NCBI GenBank assembly: GCA_016178125.1
Contig: JACOTV010000033.1
Span: 1-7,518, forward strand
Length of the DNA: 7,518 nt
Direction: 5' to 3'
Source of the DNA: Candidatus Microgenomates bacterium
GTDB lineage: Bacteria; Patescibacteriota; Microgenomatia; UBA1406; GWC2-37-13
Shown here: in pieces, positions 1 to 4,709 of the stretch
Layout: each line of letters begins with the position of its first letter
Position numbering within the stretch: position 1 is the first letter of the stretch
The notes under the pieces: generated by a model
What the model was told of the DNA's origin: nothing
Database searches by the model: none
The model's input: only the letters and a program-made list of their open reading frames with translations
Program-made: the position numbers and the translations under genes

Positions 1-729
1 AAACAAATATATCGTATGGAGATTCCCGATGGTGTTTACCAGCACTGCGCCCAAAAGCCCGAATACGAGCGTTCGAGTAAACGAGAGCGCTTTGGTAAAC
101 AGCAAGTTCTGGGTACGGGTCACGATCATAACCGTCAAAGAAAATGCCAGACATATGCCTTCTGCGAAGATGGTTGCGAGTATGAGGTTGTACCCAATAG
201 ATGCAGCAATGTTCGTCAGTTTAATGAGAATCGCCCCGCTCATATGGCCAAAGTAGTAGTAATTAATAGGAAGCGGGGTATACCACATGTCGGCGGGGGG
301 GAAATGGGTACTTCTTAGAATCGACTGCATGAATCCATAATCCATGAACTTTTCCAGTCCGTGTATCGATGGTTCCTGGCCGCGCATGAAGGCTAGTGCA
401 ATAAGCGCGGCCAGAAAGAGCCCTTCCTCGATCACGACGAGCGTTTTGTTAAATGGCGCGCCGGGCAGACGAGTTTTTTTAAAGATCCAATAATTACCGA
501 TCGCAAATAAGGCTAATAAGAAATACAGCGTTAACGAAGTGAACGAAGCAACATGTAAAACGCCAAACAAGAACATCGCGTAGGTTATCGCGATAATCCC
601 GATGGTTTTAGCAAACGGGTATCCCCGATCTGGCGCCTGGGGAAAGAGAAAACGCGCGGTTGGTACAAAGACGACTCCTATTAAAAATAATATGAAGTAC
701 CAAAAGAGTGTTGTACCGATCCACATCAT
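1..729 (-). CDS. DUF2298 / 'YYY' family polytopic membrane protein, N-terminal part
   Basis: This is the first 243 codons of an integral membrane protein; the frame runs without a stop to base 1 and continues outside the window. The translation starts MMWIGTTLFWYF and has hydrophobic stretches at roughly residues 4-23, 40-60, 63-82, 97-114, 165-180, 183-203 and 218-235. Residues 124-162 carry the family signature: GLEKFMDYGF, then ILRS, FPPADMW and finally PINYYYFGH, with the YYYxG motif at 157-161. Known family members are very hydrophobic, about 700-900 residues, and found in archaea and Chloroflexi among others; the family resembles membrane glycosyltransferases of the GT-C type, but I do not assert an activity. 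The start is the first of two adjacent ATGs (729 and 726); an in-frame stop lies at 777-775. A TATAAT lies 9 bases upstream and there is no Shine-Dalgarno sequence. It is transcribed divergently from valS. Family call is firm; function is unknown. Confidence 0.85.
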   Translation of the reverse strand, partial: MMWIGTTLFWYFILFLIGVVFVPTARFLFPQAPDRGYPFAKTIGIIAITYAMFLFGVLHVASFTSLTLYFLLALFAIGNYWIFKKTRLPGAPFNKTLVVIEEGLFLAALIALAFMRGQEPSIHGLEKFMDYGFMQSILRSTHFPPADMWYTPLPINYYYFGHMSGAILIKLTNIAASIGYNLILATIFAEGICLAFSLTVMIVTRTQNLLFTKALSFTRTLVFGLLGAVLVNTIGNLHTIYLF

Positions 730-738
730 AGGATTTAC

Positions 739-744
739 ATTATA
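739..744 (-). promoter_or_regulatory. -10 element TATAAT for the DUF2298 gene
   Basis: On the minus strand a perfect TATAAT ends 9 bases before the first ATG of the membrane-protein gene. Standard spacing puts the transcript start about 3 bases before that ATG, giving an almost leaderless message. No good -35 hexamer is visible at 16-18 bases. This box is one arm of the inverted repeat ATTATA-CGC-TATAAT (739-753). Confidence 0.5.
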
Positions 745-747
745 CGC

Positions 748-778
748 TATAATAAAGCACCAATTTATCGGGTATTAT
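748..778 (+). promoter_or_regulatory. Two candidate -10 elements for valS (TATAAT 748-753, TATTAT 773-778)
   Basis: TATAAT at 748-753 would start transcription near 760 and give a 23-base leader without a Shine-Dalgarno sequence. TATTAT at 773-778 ends 4 bases before the valS ATG and would give a leaderless or nearly leaderless transcript. I cannot choose between them from sequence. Neither has a convincing -35 box. The 9-mer ATTATACGC occurs twice here (739-747 and 774-782). Confidence 0.45.
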
Positions 779-782
779 ACGC

Positions 783-2885
783 ATGGAAAAAACATTTCAG
801 CCAGCGCAGTTTGAGGACGCACTCTACAAAGAGTGGGAAGAAAAAGGTCTTTTTACGGCCGATAACACGAGCAAAAAAAAGCCATTTTCTATAATCCTTC
901 CACCTCCTAACGCCAACGCCGATCTTCATTTGGGTCATGCGATGTATGTCTATGAAGATATTATGATTCGGTATCACAAGCTCATGGGCTACGAAACGCT
1001 CTGGCTCCCCGGCGCCGATCACGCAGGATTTGAAACCCAGTTCGTTTTTGAAAAGCATCTCGCCAAGCAAAAAAAGAGCCGCTTCGACTATGATCGAAAG
1101 ACTCTCTATAAAATGATTTGGGACTTCGTCCACGAAAACCGCGACAAAATGGAGAACCAACTTCGTAAGCTTGGCTTTTCGCTCGACTGGTCCCGTCGTA
1201 AGTTCACCCTCGACGAAGATACCGTAGCAATAGTTCTCAATACCTTTAAGAAACTTCACGACGAAGGGTATGTGTACCGGGCAAATCGGCTCGTCAACTA
1301 TTGTACCCATTGCGGCACCAGCTTTTCTGATCTTGAAGTCTCGGACAAAGAAGTCGAAGGAAAACTGTACTACATAGATTTCCCATTGACCGATGGAAAG
1401 GGCTCGCTCACTATTGCAACAACCCGTCCAGAAACGCTCCTTGGCGACGTCGCGGTTATGGTGCACCCGGCCGATCCGCGCTACAAAGATCACATCGGTA
1501 AAACAGTTACGCTTCCCATTGTAGGTCGTACCATTCCGATAATTGCAGATGAGTATGTTGACCCCGAATTCGGGACAGGAGCTGTTAAGGTAACACCCAA
1601 TCATGACTTTAACGACTTTGCGATTGCGAAGAAGCACAATCTCAACCATCCACCGGTTATCGGATTTGACGGCCGCATGAAAAATACGGGGACCGAATTT
1701 GATGGTAAAAAAGTCGGTCCAGCACGCGAGGGGATCGTTGAGCGGCTCAAAACCGATGGACTTCTTAAAGAAATAAAAGATCATCACATGGTCGTGAAGA
1801 CCTGTTACAAATGCGGTCGGACTCTTGAGCCATTGCCGCTTGAGCAGTGGTATGTAAAAGTGCGCCCCTTAGCTGATCGGGCTCTTGCATCGATCGAAAA
1901 AGGTGATGTTACGTTTAACACTCCCGCGTTTAAAAACCGTGCAGTCGAATGGCTCACCAATTTTCATGATTGGAATATTTCACGCCAAATCGTGTGGGGG
2001 ATTCAGATCCCTGCATATAGATGTATATCTAAGAACGAATGGTTTGTAAGCGTTGAGCCGCCGTCAAAATGCGCGATCTGTAGTGAATGCACATTTGAGC
2101 AAGACACCGACACCTTTGACACGTGGTTTTCGTCGGCACAGTGGCCATTCACGACCCTTAAAACCACGCAGCCTGGGGACTTTGATTTCTTTTACTCAAC
2201 TTCGGTTATGGAAACAGGGTACGACATTCTCCCGTGGTGGGTGTGCCGTATGCTTATGATCGGGTTGTACGCAACAGACGCCGTGCCGTTTAAATCGGTA
2301 TACCTACACGGGCTGGTCCGCGATATCAAAGGCCAGAAGATGAGTAAATCAAAAGGGAACGTCATCAATCCCCTCGAGACCATCGAAAAATATGGATGCG
2401 ATGCACTCCGGGCTTCACTGGTCTTTGAGGTGGGCGACGGCGCTGATCAACGGTTATACGACGATAAAATTCGAGCGATGCGTAATTTTGCGAATAAGAT
2501 TTGGAATATTGGTAGATTCCTGGAAATGAATAAAACACCACCCCCTCCGGGTACTCCTCTTGAAAGAGGGGAATCAGGGACCAGCGAAGCCATGCTCAAA
2601 GCGCTAAAAAAGGAGTATGAAGATGTCAAAATCGAATATCACAAGAACATGAAGGCCTCTAAATTCTCCGCGGGCTTTGGTGTGGCATACGAATTTTTAT
2701 GGCACCGATTTGCCGATTTTTACATTGAAGCGTTGAAACAAGACCTAAAAGATGGTAATATATCCACATATCAGGCGCTAGAGGAGGTCTATTTGGACTC
2801 CCTAAGGCTCCTGCATCCGTTTGTTCCGTTTGTAACAGACGCGGTGTATAAGCAATTTTGCGGCAAGTGTATATTAGAAACATAA
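783..2885 (+). CDS. valS: Valine--tRNA ligase (ValRS), compact form
   Basis: Class I aminoacyl-tRNA synthetase that activates valine with ATP, loads tRNA-Val in the cytoplasm and hydrolyses mischarged Thr-tRNA. The 700-residue product has the HIGH motif as HLGH (49-52) in LPPPNANADLHLGHAM, and KMSKS at 519-523 in GQKMSKSKGNVI. The CP1 editing domain carries TTRPETLLGD (213-222) and GTGAVKVTPNHDFND (264-278). DTWFSSAQWPF (446-456) and ETGYDILPWW (477-486) are ValRS-type rather than IleRS or LeuRS. CxxC pairs at 174/177 and 341/344, plus Cys 414, 430, 433 and 436, suggest zinc ribbons. The anticodon-binding domain starts near 565 (RNFANKIWN). The protein stops soon after LLHPFVPFVTDAVY (677-689), so it lacks the usual C-terminal coiled-coil arm; E. 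coli ValRS is 951 residues. Residues 585-600 are a proline-rich insert over a DNA palindrome. The start is the first ATG after an in-frame TAA at 753-755. rpmH begins 10 bases after the stop. Confidence 0.95.
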   Translation: MEKTFQPAQFEDALYKEWEEKGLFTADNTSKKKPFSIILPPPNANADLHLGHAMYVYEDIMIRYHKLMGYETLWLPGADHAGFETQFVFEKHLAKQKKSRFDYDRKTLYKMIWDFVHENRDKMENQLRKLGFSLDWSRRKFTLDEDTVAIVLNTFKKLHDEGYVYRANRLVNYCTHCGTSFSDLEVSDKEVEGKLYYIDFPLTDGKGSLTIATTRPETLLGDVAVMVHPADPRYKDHIGKTVTLPIVGRTIPIIADEYVDPEFGTGAVKVTPNHDFNDFAIAKKHNLNHPPVIGFDGRMKNTGTEFDGKKVGPAREGIVERLKTDGLLKEIKDHHMVVKTCYKCGRTLEPLPLEQWYVKVRPLADRALASIEKGDVTFNTPAFKNRAVEWLTNFHDWNISRQIVWGIQIPAYRCISKNEWFVSVEPPSKCAICSECTFEQDTDTFDTWFSSAQWPFTTLKTTQPGDFDFFYSTSVMETGYDILPWWVCRMLMIGLYATDAVPFKSVYLHGLVRDIKGQKMSKSKGNVINPLETIEKYGCDALRASLVFEVGDGADQRLYDDKIRAMRNFANKIWNIGRFLEMNKTPPPPGTPLERGESGTSEAMLKALKKEYEDVKIEYHKNMKASKFSAGFGVAYEFLWHRFADFYIEALKQDLKDGNISTYQALEEVYLDSLRLLHPFVPFVTDAVYKQFCGKCILET
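2535..2582 (+). repeat. Intragenic palindromic element inside valS
   Basis: The segment encodes residues 585-600 of ValRS (T-PPPP-GTPLERGESGT), unlike the charged helical sequence around it. The DNA holds a 7-base-pair stem, 2554-2560 with 2565-2571 (one G-T pair), around a TGAA loop, flanked by C-rich (2541-2546) and GGGA-rich sequence. Its look, a CTCCTCTTGAAAGAGGGG core coding for PLERGE, resembles short dispersed palindromes known in many bacterial genomes that can sit in frame inside genes. No second copy exists in this window, so repeat status is inferred. Confidence 0.4.
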
Positions 2886-2893
2886 TTTAATAC
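2886..2893 (+). promoter_or_regulatory. -10-like TTTAATAC before rpmH
   Basis: TTTAATAC ends 2 bases before the rpmH ATG and begins one base after the valS stop codon. The same 8-mer stands at the same place before yidC. No Shine-Dalgarno sequence is present. It may be a leaderless internal promoter, or an AT-rich translation-initiation leader. Confidence 0.35.
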
Positions 2894-2895
2894 AG

Positions 2896-3033
2896 ATGGG
2901 TAAACAAGTTTCACAACCAAAAAAACGAAAACGCATGCGAAAGCATGGATTCCTGACCCGCATGAGCAGCGTAAAGGGCCGCTTGGTCTTAAAACGACGT
3001 CGCGCAAAGGGTCGCAAATCACTGACCGTTTAA
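2896..3033 (+). CDS. rpmH: 50S ribosomal protein L34 (bL34)
   Basis: A 45-residue, strongly basic protein of the large ribosomal subunit. It matches bL34 along its whole length: QPKKRKRMRKHGFLTRM (7-23), then GRLVLKRRRAKGRKSLTV (28-45), against the usual form beginning MKRTYQPSKRKR and ending GRKRLSA. The N-terminus is one residue longer than the common form. It binds 23S rRNA and is encoded in most bacteria next to rnpA and yidC. The start is the only ATG that gives the complete family N-terminus. It lies 10 bases downstream of valS and 38 bases upstream of yidC; the usual next gene, rnpA, is absent. There is no Shine-Dalgarno sequence; TTTAATAC abuts the start. Confidence 0.95.
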   Translation: MGKQVSQPKKRKRMRKHGFLTRMSSVKGRLVLKRRRAKGRKSLTV

Positions 3034-3060
3034 TCACCCGTTTCTAGGTTCACAGCCATT

Positions 3061-3068
3061 TTTAATAC
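3061..3068 (+). promoter_or_regulatory. -10-like TTTAATAC before yidC
   Basis: TTTAATAC ends 3 bases before the yidC ATG and is identical to the 8-mer before rpmH. It lies in the 38-base rpmH-yidC gap, which otherwise contains no stem-loop, terminator or Shine-Dalgarno sequence. No clear -35 box is visible. Confidence 0.35.
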
Positions 3069-3071
3069 ACG

Positions 3072-3914
3072 ATGAATAAATCAGCGGTCATCTCTCATAA
3101 TATATTCAATTCGATATTCGTTATTCCGACGCTTAATTTACTCGCGCTCTTTCTGGTCATGTTCAACGCGATCCATTTGCCTGGTGCGTTTGGATTCTCT
3201 ATTATTGCGCTCGTTCTGTTGGTCCGCATGCTTTTGCACCCGGTTTTTGTGCAAATGATCAAGTCGCAGCAAAAGATCGCCGAGATTAAACCCCACCTCG
3301 ATAAACTCCAGGCAAAGCACAAAAAAGACCCCAAAATGCTTCAGCAAGAACAAATGCGTCTCTACAAAGAAGCAGGTATTAATCCGGCTTCGGGCTGTCT
3401 TACCGCAATTATCCAAATGCCGGTATTCATTGGGCTTTATAGCACGCTTAATATATTCCTCCACGACGGTACGTCGGCCAAGGCAATCAACGAGATTAAT
3501 AAGATACTCTATATACCAGCGCTTAAAATCCAACACGTCGACACCCATTTTTTTGGGTTGAATCTGGCGGTTTCGCCTCAAAAGGCTGGTATGTGGTTTT
3601 ATTACCTGGTTCCGGTGGTGACCGGCCTTTTGCAGTATGCCCAGGCTAAATATGCGACTCCCCAAGCGTTGACTCCCGCGACCCCCGCGCCCAAGAAATC
3701 CGATAAAAAGCTTGCCGTAAAGGGCGAAGAACCCGAAGAAAAAAAGGACTCCCAAGGCGACTTTCAGAAAGCAATGAATACGCAGATGAAGTACTTTTTC
3801 CCCTTTATGATAGGTTATTTTGCATTTACCCTCCCCGTCGGTCTTTCGCTTTATTGGAATATTTTTTCGATCTTTAGTATACTGCAATACCGCAGAGTGA
3901 GTAAAAGCTCGTAA
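3072..3914 (+). CDS. yidC: Membrane protein insertase YidC/Oxa1/SpoIIIJ family
   Basis: Inserts and folds proteins in the cytoplasmic membrane, alone or with SecYEG. The 280-residue product corresponds to the conserved core of the family and lacks the large periplasmic domain of proteobacterial YidC. Visible parts: an N-terminal hydrophobic stretch (12-33); TM1 about 38-56 with the groove arginine in LLVRMLLHP (Arg52); a charged cytoplasmic hairpin (60-100); and YKEAGINPASGCLTAIIQMPVFIGLY (98-123) leading into TM2. TM3 follows at about 174-191, then TM4 and TM5 at about 241-272 (FPFMIGYFAFTLPVGLSLYWN). The cytoplasmic loop between TM3 and TM4 (192-238) is unusually long, with a proline/lysine part followed by an acidic part. 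No lipoprotein signal is seen. An in-frame TAA at 3063-3065 fixes the start region. jag follows after 28 bases, the classic order. Confidence 0.93.
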   Translation: MNKSAVISHNIFNSIFVIPTLNLLALFLVMFNAIHLPGAFGFSIIALVLLVRMLLHPVFVQMIKSQQKIAEIKPHLDKLQAKHKKDPKMLQQEQMRLYKEAGINPASGCLTAIIQMPVFIGLYSTLNIFLHDGTSAKAINEINKILYIPALKIQHVDTHFFGLNLAVSPQKAGMWFYYLVPVVTGLLQYAQAKYATPQALTPATPAPKKSDKKLAVKGEEPEEKKDSQGDFQKAMNTQMKYFFPFMIGYFAFTLPVGLSLYWNIFSIFSILQYRRVSKSS

Positions 3915-3933
3915 TTAATTAGTAATTTATACA

Positions 3934-3941
3934 TTTATTAC
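3934..3941 (+). promoter_or_regulatory. -10-like TTTATTAC before jag
   Basis: TTTATTAC ends one base before the jag ATG, inside a very AT-rich 28-base gap (3915-3942) that also holds TATACA at 3928-3933. No Shine-Dalgarno sequence is present. It could be a promoter for a leaderless transcript or simply an AT-rich initiation leader. Confidence 0.3.
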
Positions 3942-3942
3942 C

Positions 3943-4449
3943 ATGACCATGGACAAAACAGATCTCATAAAATCAGAAGCCGAAGACCTTCTGAAGAAAA
4001 TAATCGAACATTTTGAAGTCGAAGTCAGTAACGACGAAGACGTATACCATGTAACCATCAAAGCCGAAGAAGAAGCCCCTGTTGTAATCGGTCGCCACGG
4101 AGAGACCATTAAAGCTCTTCAAAAGATTCTCGAAGTGATCCTATACAAAAAAGCCGGATCATCGGTCGAAATCCTTTTGAACGTAAACGACTATCGTGAA
4201 AAGCAGCAAGAGCGCCTCGAAGAAATCGCGAACCGCTATGCCCAAAAAGCTGTCGACTACCGTTCGCCGTCATATGTACGGGGATTGTCGTCATACGAGC
4301 GCAAGGTTGTTCATGAATATGTGACCAAGAATTACCCCGACTTAACGTCGTACTCAACGGGTGAAGGCCGCGATCGCCGCCTGGTCATTGATGCAAAAGG
4401 TAATGAACCACACACCGAATCAACAGACCGCCCCGAAAGCACCGAATAA
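3943..4449 (+). CDS. jag: KH-R3H RNA-binding protein Jag/KhpB
   Basis: A cytoplasmic RNA-binding protein; in Firmicutes this family (Jag, KhpB, EloR) affects cell elongation and binds many RNAs. The 168-residue product has a helical start (5-24), then a KH domain at about 33-85 with the GxxG loop GRHG (50-53) in VVIGRHGETIKALQ. An R3H domain follows at about 105-150, with the Arg-x3-His pair at R120 and H124 in YERKVVHEYV, continuing to STGEGRDRRLVID. The tail (151-168) is short, polar and acidic. The N-terminal Jag_N domain of longer homologues is absent, so this is the short form. ATG at 3943 is taken as the start; ATG at 3949 would remove two residues. Position directly after yidC supports the assignment. 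Its last codons may overlap a small ORF in another frame. Confidence 0.92.
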   Translation: MTMDKTDLIKSEAEDLLKKIIEHFEVEVSNDEDVYHVTIKAEEEAPVVIGRHGETIKALQKILEVILYKKAGSSVEILLNVNDYREKQQERLEEIANRYAQKAVDYRSPSYVRGLSSYERKVVHEYVTKNYPDLTSYSTGEGRDRRLVIDAKGNEPHTESTDRPESTE

Positions 4450-4642
4450 TAAGCACGTCAATGTGCATCCGGTTTTTTTGCTGGCACTCCCCGCGTTGTT
4501 TCTCTTTGACCTGGTGATGTATTTTTCCACACGTTCATCGTGTTTGGTGTGCCCGCAATTTACCGAGTTTATTAATACGTCTTCTATAACAGCACACCTA
4601 TTTTCGAACCTCTATCAATCGCTCCGTAAGCCCAGTAGTTAG
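4403..4642 (+). CDS. Possible small single-pass membrane protein with a CxxC motif
   Basis: An open frame of about 79 codons in a different frame from jag, overlapping its last 47 bases and filling the gap to the next gene. It shows a polar Asn/Gln/Pro/Lys-rich start, one hydrophobic segment (HPVFLLALPALFLFDLVMYF), then RSSCLVCP with a CxxC pair, and a short polar tail. I recognise no family. The start is uncertain: GTG at 4361, ATG at 4391, ATG at 4403 and GTG at 4463 are all in frame. The last lies just past the jag stop and would give about 60 residues beginning at the membrane segment. Support is that the gap would otherwise be 260 bases in a very compact region and that the protein looks membrane-like. 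Against it, there is no ribosome-binding site and no homologue I can name. Confidence 0.45.
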   Translation: MNHTPNQQTAPKAPNNKHVNVHPVFLLALPALFLFDLVMYFSTRSSCLVCPQFTEFINTSSITAHLFSNLYQSLRKPSS

Positions 4643-4675
4643 AGCCTTCCAATAAGTACTTCTTATATTTAGAGT

Positions 4676-4703
4676 TTGCCTTTTCCTCGTATGAGGGTAT
4701 AAT
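4676..4703 (+). promoter_or_regulatory. Promoter of the large unknown gene, leaderless geometry
   Basis: TTGCCT (4676-4681, four of six matches to TTGACA), a 16-base spacer, and a perfect TATAAT (4698-4703) followed by six bases and then ATG at 4710. With standard spacing the first transcribed base is the A of the start codon. The spacer contains the inverted repeat CCTC-GTAT-GAGG (4685-4696), a possible operator. This is the best promoter in the window. Confidence 0.6.
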
Positions 4704-4709
4704 CGAGTT

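Noticed and set aside
16..318. Short plus-strand frames in the first 800 bases
   Set aside because: They are opposite the DUF2298 coding frame, whose YYYxG signature lies in this stretch.
765..1787. 340-codon open frame on the minus strand opposite valS
   Set aside because: It lies wholly antisense to a certain valS with all its motifs; the translation has no family likeness and the openness follows from codon bias in valS.
2760..2768. DnaA-box-like ATATCCACA, with TTTTCCACA at 4523-4531
   Set aside because: Each has one mismatch to TTATCCACA, they are 1.7 kb apart and inside coding sequence or a candidate ORF; no cluster or AT-rich unwinding region, so no origin is claimed although rpmH often lies near one.
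3138..3887. 249-codon open frame on the minus strand opposite yidC
   Set aside because: Antisense to a clear YidC; no motif and no start signals.
4652..4666. ATAAG-TACTT-CTTAT inverted repeat before the large gene, as a terminator
   Set aside because: The stem is only 5 AT-rich pairs without a proper T-tract; too weak for an intrinsic terminator.
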